Shown here one piece after another: positions 16,439 through 27,021 of a stretch of 36,719 nt of DNA (the stretch's first letter is position 1; each line of letters starts with the position of its first letter). The notes beneath the pieces were generated by a model. The model worked only from the letters and a program-made list of their open reading frames with translations, was not told where the DNA came from and made no database searches. A program made the position numbers and the translations under genes. Origin of the DNA: Anaeromicrobium sp. (GTDB taxonomy: Bacteria; Bacillota; Clostridia; Peptostreptococcales; Thermotaleaceae); assembly GCF_025210435.1 (NCBI RefSeq), contig NZ_JAOART010000086.1, positions 1-36,719 of the forward strand. Direction: 5' to 3'.

Positions 16439-16850
16439 AATATACACCCTTAGAATTTAAAAACTCCACATATTCTCCATCCGTTTTTAATATGTGTTCT
16501 ACTATCCAATCTGATACGAATACTAATAGTTCCATGGTTACACTGATTTGGTCTTCATCCACATCCCCTAATTCTAATTCTTCTAATTTCTTTAAGAAAA
16601 ATTTATGCTGAAACTTATGTAAAAATATATCTTCATATCCATGTTCTTCTAATAATTTTTCCTCACAATCAAAGTGATATCTAGTATAATCCCTTAATTC
16701 ATTTAATATTTCCATTATTTCATCATAATTATCTTCATGTTTTTTCAATTTCATCATTTGGTGCAATTTATTTCCTATCTTTAAAAGATTCTTATGTTGA
16801 TCATCTATTTCCTTTATGTTTCTACTGTATTCAGCTTTCCATTCAAACAT
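16437..16850 (-). CDS. Bacteriohemerythrin (first of a tandem pair)
   Basis: Hemerythrins bind O2 at a non-haem diiron site, here probably for oxygen sensing, storage or detoxification in an anaerobe. In 137 residues the expected ligands are visible: His19 (DDQH), His59 and Glu63 (YHFDCEE), His78 and His82 (HKFQH), His119 and Asp124 (HILKTD). It is 88/137 identical (hand count, about 64%, no gaps) to the gene behind it, so the two arose by tandem duplication. ATG is preceded by AAAAGGGG. Confidence 0.93.
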   Translation of the reverse strand: MFEWKAEYSRNIKEIDDQHKNLLKIGNKLHQMMKLKKHEDNYDEIMEILNELRDYTRYHFDCEEKLLEEHGYEDIFLHKFQHKFFLKKLEELELGDVDEDQISVTMELLVFVSDWIVEHILKTDGEYVEFLNSKGVY

Positions 16851-16922
16851 ATTTCAATACCCCTTTTCATATATGATTTTTCAATTCATAATTTGAAATC
16901 CATATGATTAATACCCAATTTC

Positions 16923-17336
16923 TTATGAAATACCCTTTGAATTAAAAAATTCTTTATATTTTTTATCAGATTTTAATATATGCTGTTCTATCCAATTGGC
17001 CACAAATACTATTAAATCCATAGTCACTTCAAATTGTTTTTCATCTAACTCATTTAATTCTAATCCTTCTAACTTCTTTAAAAAGGATTTATGTTCAAAT
17101 TTATGCATAAACAAATCTTCGTATCCATATTCCTCCATAAGTTTTTCTTCCGTTTGAAAATGATATATGGTATATTCCTTTAATTCATTCAATACTCTTA
17201 CTAACTCATCATAATTATCCTCATGCTTTTTAAGTCTCACCATCTCATAAAGAGTATTGCCTATTCTCAAAAGTTCCCTGTGTTGGTCATCAACCCTTTT
17301 TACATTACAACTATATTCATCTTTCCAACTAAACAT
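16923..17336 (-). CDS. Bacteriohemerythrin (second of a tandem pair)
   Basis: This 137-residue paralogue of the adjacent gene keeps all diiron ligands: His in DDQH, His and Glu in YHFQTEE, two His in HKFEH, and His plus Asp in HILKSD. The two genes are 72 bp apart with the same direction, and each has its own AAAGGGG ribosome site. R copy B lies just upstream of the start, so the promoter is either in the 32-bp gap or inside the repeat. SigB-operon genes are next upstream, but I see no SigB promoter for this pair. Confidence 0.93.
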   Translation of the reverse strand: MFSWKDEYSCNVKRVDDQHRELLRIGNTLYEMVRLKKHEDNYDELVRVLNELKEYTIYHFQTEEKLMEEYGYEDLFMHKFEHKSFLKKLEGLELNELDEKQFEVTMDLIVFVANWIEQHILKSDKKYKEFFNSKGIS

Positions 17337-17367
17337 TCTATTACCCCTTTTTTTATAATTTCCTATA

Positions 17368-17602
17368 TGGATTTCTTGGTTTTAAATTTGTTTTATACAG
17401 TAACTTGCCTATAAGGGAAAATATATTGAAAATCTTTGGAACCCTGGAACGTCACAACATCCTATGCTACTCCAACATGACACGTGAACCTATATCCGAA
17501 GATTCACACTTTCGCTTGTGACAAGGACTTGGGTGGAAAAGATTTTCAATATATTTTCCTGAAATAGGCCCGTATAAAGCAAGTTTATACACCAGAAATC
17601 TA
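17368..17602 (+). repeat. R repeat, copy B (235 bp, MITE-like)
   Basis: The copy runs from TGGATTT to AAATCTA and is flanked by TA on both sides. It contains a perfect 22-bp stem (17416-17437 with 17538-17559), plus GCCTAT/ATAGGC and ACCC/GGGT pairings further out and in. It sits between the sigB terminator and the start of the second hemerythrin gene. Confidence 0.88.
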
Positions 17603-17618
17603 TACTCATCCAATATAA

Positions 17619-17653
17619 ATAAAAGGTTAACTATTAGCAAGCCAACCTTTTAT
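17619..17653 (-). terminator. Terminator of the rsbV-rsbW-sigB operon
   Basis: ATAAAAGGTT pairs with AACCTTTTAT around a 15-nt loop and is followed on the minus strand by TTTATATT. It directly follows the sigB stop. Confidence 0.75.
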
Positions 17654-18442
17654 CTATAATAAACCTTGTAAATCATTTTGAAGTTTTTTTATGATCTTTT
17701 TTTCCATTCTAGATATGGTCATTTGAGATACTTCAAATTTCTTAGCAACTTGAGATTGGGTTTCATTGTTAAAAAATCTGGCCTTTATTATGCTTTTTTC
17801 CATATGGTTTAGTTTTTCTAAACATTTTATTAAAAAGTCTCTGTTTTCTAAACTTTTAAAATCTTTATCTTCTTCTCCTATTAAATCCATTAAAGTAACG
17901 TCTTTGTCTTCTCCATTATTGTCATAACTTAATTCTAAGGATTTGGGAGTATAAACTTGGCTTGCCTCCATTGCTTCTAAAACTTCTTCTTCCGTACACT
18001 CTAGGTACTCAGCTATATCTATTACTTTAGGTACCCTTTGTAGATTTTGTTGAAGTACAACTTTAGCATTATTCACCTTTTTAGACAATTCTTGAATCCT
18101 TCGTGGAACCCTTATAGCCCAGCCTTTATCTCTAAAGTATTTTTTTATTTCTCCAATTATTGTTGGTGTTGCAAAACTGGAAAATTCAAAACCCTTTGAC
18201 GTATCGAATCTTTCTATGGCATATATAAGTCCTAGGGATGCTATTTGTAATATATCTTCATAATCTATTCCCTTATTAACATACTTTTTAGATAATATTT
18301 CCGCTATATATAAGTATCTATTCACTAGTTCATTTCTTATGGTCCTATCCTTATTTTCACGATAAATAGCAAAAAGTTCCTTTGGGTTTAAGTCTTTTAG
18401 GGATTCTTTAGGATATTTCTTTTCATTTAATAAGTTTTCCAT
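17654..18442 (-). CDS. sigB: RNA polymerase sigma factor SigB
   Basis: This is a group 3 sigma-70 factor of the SigB/SigF/SigG type, 262 residues. Region 2 contains YEDILQIASLGLIYAIERFD and FSSFATPTIIGEIKKYFRD; region 3 follows; region 4 ends with the helix-turn-helix QSQVAKKFEVSQMTISRMEK. SigB rather than SigF is preferred because the two upstream partners look like RsbV and RsbW and because the operon has a SigB-type promoter. Its ATG overlaps the rsbW stop by one base (TAATG), so translation is probably coupled. No RsbU-type phosphatase gene is in the window. Confidence 0.88.
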   Translation of the reverse strand: MENLLNEKKYPKESLKDLNPKELFAIYRENKDRTIRNELVNRYLYIAEILSKKYVNKGIDYEDILQIASLGLIYAIERFDTSKGFEFSSFATPTIIGEIKKYFRDKGWAIRVPRRIQELSKKVNNAKVVLQQNLQRVPKVIDIAEYLECTEEEVLEAMEASQVYTPKSLELSYDNNGEDKDVTLMDLIGEEDKDFKSLENRDFLIKCLEKLNHMEKSIIKARFFNNETQSQVAKKFEVSQMTISRMEKKIIKKLQNDLQGLL

Positions 18443-18864
18443 TAAATATCATCCCCTAAATATTTAATCATTTTAATAATGGTCCCTTTTTCTGGTGCTG
18501 ACATAATATCAACCTCATCCATTAGAGATCTTATTATAAATATTCCTAACCCTCCTTCTTTAGGACTAGTTAAATCAGGTTCCTCTATATCTTGGATACA
18601 GAAACCTTTACCATTATCTTGTATTTCTACTATCATTTTATCATATTCGACACAATATTTTATATTAAAATTTTCTAAATTTTCTTCACAAGCACAATTT
18701 CCATATTTAATTGCATTAGTACAAGCTTCTGCAACTGCCACTTTTATATCTTCTATCTCCTCAATATTAAATCCCATTCTGCTTGCCACAGCAGATGTAG
18801 TTAGCCTTACTACATTCACATACTCAGCTTTACTTGGTACAGAAATGGTAAAAACATCACTCAT
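18442..18864 (-). CDS. rsbW: Anti-sigma-B factor, serine protein kinase RsbW
   Basis: RsbW holds SigB inactive and can phosphorylate RsbV. The 140-residue GHKL ATPase fold shows the N box in VAVAEACTNAIKYG and the G1/G2 boxes in QDNGKGF and EGGLGIFIIRSLMDEVDI. The start IPV-like VPSKAEYVNVVRLTTSAVASRMGF closely resembles Bacillus RsbW as I remember it. It lies between rsbV (27-bp gap) and sigB (1-bp overlap). Confidence 0.9.
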   Translation of the reverse strand: MSDVFTISVPSKAEYVNVVRLTTSAVASRMGFNIEEIEDIKVAVAEACTNAIKYGNCACEENLENFNIKYCVEYDKMIVEIQDNGKGFCIQDIEEPDLTSPKEGGLGIFIIRSLMDEVDIMSAPEKGTIIKMIKYLGDDI

Positions 18865-18891
18865 AACTTTATTCCACCTTCTTTTTATGTT

Positions 18892-19200
18892 TTACTTAAT
18901 TACAAAAACTTTATCTAATCCAGTTATTTTTAATAATTTTAATATATTAGAGCCTGCATTTTCTATTATTATATTCTTATTTTGTACCTTTAATTTTTTT
19001 AAAGCTCCAATTAGAACACCAAATCCTGTGCTGTCCATATAAGTTAAGTTTGTACATTCTAATTTTATATCTTTTATCCTTTGATTACTAAGTTCATGAA
19101 GAGTTTCTTTAAACTTGTTAGCAGTGTATATATCTATCTCACCACTTAAATATATTACCCACTCTTCATCAGTATTTTTATAGCTAATATCTAATGACAT
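18892..19200 (-). CDS. rsbV: Anti-anti-sigma factor RsbV (STAS domain)
   Basis: In its unphosphorylated form this 102-residue single STAS-domain protein binds RsbW and frees SigB. The phosphorylation site is Ser in YMDSTGFGVLIG, and SGEIDIYTANKF is the typical RsbV N-terminal strand-helix. ATG has AAAGGAG 8 nt upstream. It is the first gene of rsbV-rsbW-sigB and carries the SigB promoter, so the operon is expected to be self-amplifying. Confidence 0.9.
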   Translation of the reverse strand: MSLDISYKNTDEEWVIYLSGEIDIYTANKFKETLHELSNQRIKDIKLECTNLTYMDSTGFGVLIGALKKLKVQNKNIIIENAGSNILKLLKITGLDKVFVIK

Positions 19201-19225
19201 ATTAGTTTCTCCTTTCCATTAATTT

Positions 19226-19250
19226 TTACCCTCATAATTTATATTTAAAC
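19226..19250 (-). promoter_or_regulatory. SigB promoter of the rsbV-rsbW-sigB operon
   Basis: On the minus strand, GTTTAA (19250-19245), a 13-nt spacer and GGGTAA (19231-19226) match the SigB consensus almost perfectly. The predicted transcript starts about 20 nt before the rsbV ATG. Confidence 0.85.
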
Positions 19251-19283
19251 ACAAAAAAGTCTCTCTATGCAATATATGCAAAA

Positions 19284-19315
19284 AATAAAATGCAGTTTAA
19301 CAACTGCATTTTATT
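19284..19315 (-). terminator. Terminator of the gyrase genes
   Basis: A perfect 14-bp stem around a 4-nt loop, with core AAATGCAGTT/AACTGCATTT, starts 2 bp after the gyrA stop. It is followed on the minus strand by TTTTT. Confidence 0.9.
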
Positions 19316-19317
19316 GT

Positions 19318-21762
19318 CTATTCTTCAATCACTTCTTCTATTTCATTTGCTACTTTAGCTATGGATACTATGCTGTCACCTTCATCAACTCTCATTAAGG
19401 TTACTCCTTGAGTGTGTCTACCCATGGTTGAAATATCCTTAGATTCAAGTCTTATTACTACACCATTTGTATTTATAAGCATAATCTCGTGACTATCAGT
19501 TACTACCTTTGCACCTACTAAATGTCCCGTTTTCTCCTTAACATTATAAGTAAGTAGACCTTTTCCACCTCTATTTTGGCTCTTATACTCATTTAAATCA
19601 GTTCTTTTACCAAAACCAAACTGACTTACTACTAGAAGGTCTGCATTTTCCTCTACTAATTCCATGGCAACTACTATATCATCCGAATCTAAACTCATGG
19701 CTTTAACTCCCATGGCAGCTCTACCCATATCACGAACATCCTTTTCGCTAAATCTTATGGATTTACCACTTTGAGAAACGATCATGACTTCATCATCACC
19801 ATTAGTTTGTTTTACACTTATTAGCTCATCATCATCCTTTAAGCTAATAGCTATAAGACCTGATTTTCTAGAAGTATCAAATTGAGTTAAATCAGTTTTC
19901 TTAATAATACCATTTCTAGTTACAGCTATTAAGTACTTTTCTTTCTCAAACTTCTTAACTGGAATTACAGCCGTTATCTTCTCACTTGGATTTAGTTGAA
20001 GTAGATTTACTATGGCTGTACCCTTAGCCTGTCTTTTTGCCTCAGGAATTTCATAAGCCTTAAGTCTATAAACTCTACCCCTATTAGTGAAAAACAATAG
20101 ATAGTTATGAGTAGACGTTATGAATAAACTCTCAACAAAGTCTTCATCCCTCGTAGTAAGACCTGTAATTCCTTTACCGCCTCTTCTTTGACTCTTATAA
20201 GTATCAGCTGGAATTCTCTTTATGTATCCTAGATGAGTTAATGTTATTGCCACATCTTCTTCATCGATTAAATCTTCTATATCTATTTCATCTTCAGAGA
20301 AGGATATGGCCGTTCTTCTAGGATCATTATATTTTTCTTTTATTTCTAGAATCTCTTCTTTAATTATGTTTAAAAGAAGATGTTCATTAGCTAATATTTC
20401 TCTAAATTTGTTTATTAATTTAATTAATTCTTCATATTCTTCTTCTATTTTTCCACGTTCTAATCCAGTTAACTTTTGAAGTCTCATATCTAGTATGGCC
20501 TTAGCTTGAACTTCTGTAAGTCCAAATCTACTCATAAGACCCTCCCTCGCTTCATTAACATTGGCAGAACTTCTAATTAAAGATATTACTTCATCAATAT
20601 TATCAAGGGCTATTTTTAAACCTTCTAATATGTGAGCTCTATCTTCTGCTTTTCTTAAATCATATTGAGTTCTTCTAGTAACTACATCCTTTTGGTGATC
20701 AAGATAATGTCTTACTAGTTCATATAGATTAAGAATCTTTGGTTGCCCATTAACTAGGGCAATCATTATGATACTAAATGTATCTTGAAGTTGTGTATGC
20801 TTATAAAGTTTATTAAGTACTATGTTAGGATTAATATCTCTCTTTAACTCTATAACTATACGCATACCATTTCTATCTGATTCATCTCTTAAATCAGATA
20901 TACCTTCAATCTTTTTATCTCTAACAAGGTCTGCTATCTTTTCTATAAGTCTAGCCTTATTAACTTGGTATGGAATTTCTGTAGCAATTATTCTGCTCTT
21001 TCCCTTACCCATTTCTTCTATTTCCACATTTGCTCTTACAGTAACTTTTCCTTGACCAGTTCTATAAGCATCTCTTATAGATTCTTTTCCCATTATGGTA
21101 GCTCCCGTTGGGAAGTCTGGCCCCTTCACTATTTGTATTAAATCTTCCACTGTAGCTTCTTTATCATCTATTAGTTTAACTGTAGCATCTATTACTTCAC
21201 CTAGGTTATGGGGTGGAATAGATGTGGCCATACCAACGGCTATACCATTAGAACCATTTACTAATAGATTAGGAAATCTACTTGGAAGTACTGTAGGCTC
21301 TTTTAATGTTTCATCAAAGTTTGGTGTAAAGTTTACAGTTTCCTTTTCAATATCTCTTAACATTTCCACAGCTAACTTTTGCATTTTTGCTTCCGTATAA
21401 CGCATGGCAGCTGCACCGTCACCATCTACAGAACCAAAGTTTCCATGACCATTTACTAACAGATATCTTATGGAGAAATCCTGTGCCATTCTTACCATTG
21501 CATCGTATACGGATGTGTCACCATGTGGGTGATACTTACCAAGCACGTCTCCAACGATACGTGCTGATTTTCTATGTGGTTTCTCTGGGCTTAAACCCAG
21601 TTCATTCATTGCATATAGGATTCTTCTGTGAACAGGTTTTAGTCCATCTCTAACATCAGGTAGAGCTCTTCCTACAATTACACTCATAGCATAATCTATG
21701 TAGGATTTTTTCATTTCCTGTTCTATGTCCACCTGAATAATTTTAGTTTGATCTTCTATCAT
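19318..21762 (-). CDS. gyrA: DNA gyrase subunit A
   Basis: GyrA is the DNA-cleaving subunit of gyrase, which puts negative supercoils into DNA. At 814 residues it is full length. The catalytic tyrosine is Tyr122 in [11 protein letters not shown]. The quinolone-determining region reads [17 protein letters not shown], with Thr83 and Asp87 in E. coli numbering, a usual clostridial wild-type state. C-terminal beta-pinwheel repeats include the GyrA box QRRGGKG. The C-terminus ends in an acidic EEVIEE. It lies 21 bp after gyrB with its own AGGGGG site. Confidence 0.98.
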   Translation of the reverse strand: MIEDQTKIIQVDIEQEMKKSYIDYAMSVIVGRALPDVRDGLKPVHRRILYAMNELGLSPEKPHRKSARIVGDVLGKYHPHGDTSVYDAMVRMAQDFSIRYLLVNGHGNFGSVDGDGAAAMRYTEAKMQKLAVEMLRDIEKETVNFTPNFDETLKEPTVLPSRFPNLLVNGSNGIAVGMATSIPPHNLGEVIDATVKLIDDKEATVEDLIQIVKGPDFPTGATIMGKESIRDAYRTGQGKVTVRANVEIEEMGKGKSRIIATEIPYQVNKARLIEKIADLVRDKKIEGISDLRDESDRNGMRIVIELKRDINPNIVLNKLYKHTQLQDTFSIIMIALVNGQPKILNLYELVRHYLDHQKDVVTRRTQYDLRKAEDRAHILEGLKIALDNIDEVISLIRSSANVNEAREGLMSRFGLTEVQAKAILDMRLQKLTGLERGKIEEEYEELIKLINKFREILANEHLLLNIIKEEILEIKEKYNDPRRTAISFSEDEIDIEDLIDEEDVAITLTHLGYIKRIPADTYKSQRRGGKGITGLTTRDEDFVESLFITSTHNYLLFFTNRGRVYRLKAYEIPEAKRQAKGTAIVNLLQLNPSEKITAVIPVKKFEKEKYLIAVTRNGIIKKTDLTQFDTSRKSGLIAISLKDDDELISVKQTNGDDEVMIVSQSGKSIRFSEKDVRDMGRAAMGVKAMSLDSDDIVVAMELVEENADLLVVSQFGFGKRTDLNEYKSQNRGGKGLLTYNVKEKTGHLVGAKVVTDSHEIMLINTNGVVIRLESKDISTMGRHTQGVTLMRVDEGDSIVSIAKVANEIEEVIEE

Positions 21763-21783
21763 TCTTTTGCCCCCTTAGACAAA

Positions 21784-23715
<1,932 letters not shown>

Positions 23716-23807
23716 TTAATATAGCTATAAATTATTACATTAAAGCCCATATCTCACATTTATTTTATAGGGTTACCTATCTAACTATTTACTTATAATT
23801 TTATTTT

Positions 23808-24098
23808 TCATATATATATATCTTCCACATTATTGGCTCTTTTTTGAAGAGTTACAGATGATATGGGAGAATAGTAAACTATAGTTTTTATAACTTTTCT
23901 CTTTTTATTTATTTCTACCGTTTCTGTTATAACGCAGGATTTTATCTTATCATCTGATATTTTACGCACAAATTCTTCTTCTTCTATAACCTTTAAAAAC
24001 TCTCTTCCTGTTTTAGATTTTTTAAAGGTTTCATAGTCTAATATAGAAATAATATTCTTCCTTGGAACTACCACATCTTTTCCCAAATGAAGGAACAT
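23808..24098 (-). CDS. remB: RemB/YaaB-like extracellular matrix regulator
   Basis: This 96-residue protein belongs to the DUF370 family. It begins MFLHLGKDVVVPRKNIISIL and lies between recF and gyrB exactly as yaaB (remB) does in Bacillus subtilis, where it affects biofilm matrix genes. RemB is thought to act with RemA, which is not in this window. I chose ATG 24098 because GAGGAGG sits 7 nt upstream; an upstream ATG at 24122 would add eight residues without a better site. Its role here is inferred from position and homology only. Confidence 0.85.
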   Translation of the reverse strand: MFLHLGKDVVVPRKNIISILDYETFKKSKTGREFLKVIEEEEFVRKISDDKIKSCVITETVEINKKRKVIKTIVYYSPISSVTLQKRANNVEDIYI

Positions 24099-24188
24099 AA
24101 AAATACCTCCTCGAAAAATCATCCACCTTCTATTATAACCTTTTATTACCTCATATACAAAAGATTTAGGTGCATATTTTATATTTGA

Positions 24189-25295
24189 TTATCTGCTCCT
24201 ATTCACTTGAGCATTTTCAACATGAAAAATAAAAGCGTCGTCCATATTTAACTCTTCTAAATTGTTTATCTCCGTAGTAGTTATAAATAATTGCACATCC
24301 TTTAATGCCCTTATTAAAAAGTTTTGTCTATTAATATCTAGTTCTGACATGACATCATCTAATAGCAATACGGGATATTCTCCCGTTTCTCCCTTTACAA
24401 GTTCAATTTCAGCCAACTTTAATGATAAAGCACAAGTCCTTTGTTGTCCCTGAGATCCAAAACTTCTTATATCTATTTTATCAATAAAAACGCCTAAATC
24501 ATCCCTATGGGGTCCCACTGTTGTAGTTCCCCTTCTCATATCTGTTTTTAAGGATTCTTTTAACTGACTTTTAAATCTATCCTTCAATTGTTCCTTGTCT
24601 TCTGTATAATCTATATTACTTAGGTATTTTATTTCCATATTTTCCTTGTTGTCAGTTATTTTTCTATGTATAAGTCTGCTAAGGGGGGTTATTCTCTTTA
24701 CAAATTTTGCCCTTTCCTCAATTATCTTCACACCTACATCTATTAGTTTTTCATCCCATACTTCTAACATGAATTCACTGTCTTTTCCCTTCATGTTTTT
24801 AAGTAAATGATTTCTTTGTATAAGTATCTTGTTATAATTATTTAGGTTATGAAAATAATAAGGCTTCATTTGAGAGAGCTCGTTATCCATAAATTTACGC
24901 CTTTCTGATGGGCCTTCTTTTATAAGTCTTAAATCTTCTGGAGAAAATATAACCACATAAATATTGTTTAATATGTCAGAATTTTTACTTAAAGATAATT
25001 TGTTTACTTTCATACGCTTTTTTTTGTTAGCTACTAATTTTATTTCAACTTCCACATTAGAATACTTCTTTTGCCCTTCTACCTTCACATAGGCCTGATT
25101 TTTGTTAAACATTATGAGTTCCTTATCCTTACTAGTTCTAAAGGATTTTCCCAGTGATGTCATATATATGGCCTCTACTATGTTTGTTTTCCCTTGAGCA
25201 TTATTTCCTACAAATATATTTAATTTTTCATTTAAATCCAATTCTAATTCTTTATAATTTCTAAAGTTTATTAACTTTAATCTTTTTAAATACAC
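24189..25295 (-). CDS. recF: DNA replication and repair protein RecF
   Basis: RecF is an SMC-like ATPase that helps load RecA at gaps and restart forks. The protein has about 368 residues. The Walker A is in FVGNNAQGKTNIVEAIYM, the ABC signature in SFGSQGQQRT, and Walker B in PVLLLDDVMSELD. I chose the GTG at 25295 (AAGGGG 7-8 nt upstream), giving the family start MYLKRLKLINFRNY; a GTG three codons earlier overlaps the ribosome site. It follows the S4-domain gene by under 20 bp. Confidence 0.96.
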   Translation of the reverse strand: MYLKRLKLINFRNYKELELDLNEKLNIFVGNNAQGKTNIVEAIYMTSLGKSFRTSKDKELIMFNKNQAYVKVEGQKKYSNVEVEIKLVANKKKRMKVNKLSLSKNSDILNNIYVVIFSPEDLRLIKEGPSERRKFMDNELSQMKPYYFHNLNNYNKILIQRNHLLKNMKGKDSEFMLEVWDEKLIDVGVKIIEERAKFVKRITPLSRLIHRKITDNKENMEIKYLSNIDYTEDKEQLKDRFKSQLKESLKTDMRRGTTTVGPHRDDLGVFIDKIDIRSFGSQGQQRTCALSLKLAEIELVKGETGEYPVLLLDDVMSELDINRQNFLIRALKDVQLFITTTEINNLEELNMDDAFIFHVENAQVNRSR

Positions 25296-25313
25296 CAGAT
25301 GCACCCCTTGAAA

Positions 25314-25520
25314 TTAAATGACCTCTATTGATTCTCCTTCAACTTGTACTTTATCTCCCTTGTATATCTTTTTACCACGTCTAGTTTCTACTTCTCCATT
25401 AACAGTAACTTCTCCCGATGTTATAAGAAATTTTGCGTGGCCTCCCGTTTGAACCACTGCTGCAAGTTTTAGTAATTTATCTAACTGAATAAATTCTCCA
25501 TTAATTTGAATTTTTTCCAT
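25314..25520 (-). CDS. yaaA: S4-domain RNA-binding protein YaaA/RlbA
   Basis: This 68-residue protein consists almost entirely of one S4 RNA-binding fold: LDKLLKLAAVVQTGGHAKFLI, then the GEVTVNGEVETRRGKKI loop and GDKVQVEG. It lies between dnaN and recF, its invariant place in Firmicutes. A ribosome-related role is assumed for the family but is not established. ATG has AGGAGG upstream. Confidence 0.93.
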   Translation of the reverse strand: MEKIQINGEFIQLDKLLKLAAVVQTGGHAKFLITSGEVTVNGEVETRRGKKIYKGDKVQVEGESIEVI

Positions 25521-25595
25521 AATATTTCCTCCTAATCATATACCACTTAATTTATTATGTGATTTATTTAATATAATTAAACCTACTCCAAACTC

Positions 25596-25623
25596 TTAAA
25601 GGGACTCTTAAGAGCCCCTTTAA
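25596..25623 (-). terminator. Hairpin between dnaN and yaaA
   Basis: TTAAAGGG-CTC pairs with GAG-CCCTTTAA around TTAA, with one mismatch. It lies after E copy 3 and dnaN. The T tract after it is poor, so it may slow or partly stop transcription between dnaN and yaaA-recF. Confidence 0.4.
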
Positions 25624-25626
25624 TCT

Positions 25627-25683
25627 TAGGCATATTCAAAAAATAAATTAGTCATTTCACTGGTTATTTTTTTCATATGCCTT
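25627..25683 (-). repeat. E repeat, copy 3 (57-bp internal deletion form)
   Basis: On the minus strand this reads from AGGCATATGAAAAAAAT directly into AACCAGTGAAATGACTAATT and the normal right end ATATGCCTA. About 100 bp of the centre seen in copies 1 and 2 is missing. The element begins at the dnaN stop codon TAA (TAAGGCATATG). Confidence 0.85.
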
Positions 25684-26785
25684 ATTCAACTATTCTAACT
25701 GGTAATATTAAGTAAGTATAATTTTCATTGTCCGTAGGTTTTATAATACAAGGACTTACATTAGTTGTAAATTCCAATTGAATCTGTTCACTATCTATTA
25801 TTTTTAACGCATCTATAAAATATTTTGAATTAAATCCTATATCTAAATCTTTTCCCTCTAAATCTATACTTACATTTTCAAGTACATTTCCTATTTCTGC
25901 ATTTGAAGTTATGGTAAGTTCTTCATCTCTTATGGAGAGCTTTACTAAATTGTTTTTACCTTCTTTTGCAAGTAATGATGCACGTTCTATACTATTTAAT
26001 AAATCCTTTGTATTCACAGTTAATCTAGACTTGTAGTCTGTAGGAATAATTTGTTTGTAATTAATAAACTCTCCTTCTAACAATCTAGATACTACTTTAG
26101 TATTGTTCATGTTAAATAATATGTGTTTATCTGTAATATAAATTCTAACTTCTTGGCCGTCTTCTTCTGATAATAGACGATTTATTTCATTTAATGTTTT
26201 TGCTGGAATAACAGCCTTTCCTTCAAATTCACTCTTTATAGTAGCCTCTCTTAAAGCCAATCTATATCCATCTAGGGCAACCATGTTTATGGTTTCTGGT
26301 TCTAATTTCATAAGAACTCCCATTAATATGGGTCTTGTTTCATCAATAGCAGTGGCAAATACTGTTTGCCTAATCATGTTTTTTAATAAATCTTGTGAAA
26401 TAGTATAGCCATAATCTTCTTCTACCTCTGGAAGATCAGGAAAGTCTTCTGAGTTTTGAGCAAGTAATGTAAACTCTGAATTTCTGCATCTTATAATGGT
26501 TTTATTATTATCATGGACTTCTATTTCTATATTATCATCGGGAAGCTTTCTTACAATGTCTCCTAAGATCCTTGCTGATAATACAAGGGACCCTTCCTTT
26601 ATTATTTCTGCATCTATATAATTTTCAATTCCTATTTCCAAATCTGTTCCAACTAATTTTAATTTATCATCATATGCTTCAAGTAAGATACCTTTTAAAA
26701 TAGGAAGATTACTCTTAGATGAAATTGCTTTTTGAACAGTTCCTATTCCAGAAGCTAATACTTTTTGGCTACAAATAAACTTCAT
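25682..26785 (-). CDS. dnaN: DNA polymerase III sliding clamp (beta)
   Basis: The 367-residue ring protein tethers polymerase III to DNA. The three-domain clamp pattern is clear, from MKFICSQKVLASGIGTVQKA through SARILGDIVRKLP to the C-terminal PTDNENYTYLILPVRIVE. AAGGAGG precedes the ATG, and a perfect DnaA box TTATCCACA fills the space between them. The stop codon touches E copy 3. Confidence 0.97.
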   Translation of the reverse strand: MKFICSQKVLASGIGTVQKAISSKSNLPILKGILLEAYDDKLKLVGTDLEIGIENYIDAEIIKEGSLVLSARILGDIVRKLPDDNIEIEVHDNNKTIIRCRNSEFTLLAQNSEDFPDLPEVEEDYGYTISQDLLKNMIRQTVFATAIDETRPILMGVLMKLEPETINMVALDGYRLALREATIKSEFEGKAVIPAKTLNEINRLLSEEDGQEVRIYITDKHILFNMNNTKVVSRLLEGEFINYKQIIPTDYKSRLTVNTKDLLNSIERASLLAKEGKNNLVKLSIRDEELTITSNAEIGNVLENVSIDLEGKDLDIGFNSKYFIDALKIIDSEQIQLEFTTNVSPCIIKPTDNENYTYLILPVRIVE

Positions 26786-26786
26786 T

Positions 26787-26946
26787 TGTGGATAACCTCC
26801 TTTTGCTTTTAAACATAAATAAATATAAATTTTTAGTAGTAATAGTAGTAGGGCCTGTGAATTTGTGGATAAGTCTATTTTTCTTTAAAATATCAACAAT
26901 TTACCCCTATAATAACTTGTTAATATATATCTAATAGTTATCCACA
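26787..26946. other. oriC, dnaA-dnaN part: DnaA boxes, DnaA-trio-like element and AT-rich DNA
   Basis: Perfect DnaA boxes occur at 26787-26795 and 26864-26872 (TGTGGATAA) and at 26938-26946 (TTATCCACA). Next to the middle one are a degenerate box TGTGAATTT (26856), a GC block GGGCC (26851-26855) and six tandem trinucleotides TAG TAG TAA TAG TAG TAG (26834-26851), followed by AT-rich sequence. This order, box then GC block then trinucleotide run, is that of the DnaA-trio unwinding system described for Bacillus. I infer that this is the strand-opening site. Confidence 0.8.
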
Positions 26947-27021
26947 TATTCCACTATACCTAACCTTTTATAAGTTATTAACATTTTATTAAGATACAAT
27001 ACACACTTAATTGTGTATTAA

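Noticed and set aside
16851-17352. GGGGTA sequences before both hemerythrin genes as SigB -10 boxes
   Set aside because: They are placed as ribosome binding sites, and no GTTTAA lies 12-14 nt upstream.
18479-19042. 187-codon open frame antisense to rsbW and rsbV
   Set aside because: Both sense genes are well-defined families with correct motifs; no ribosome site for the antisense frame.
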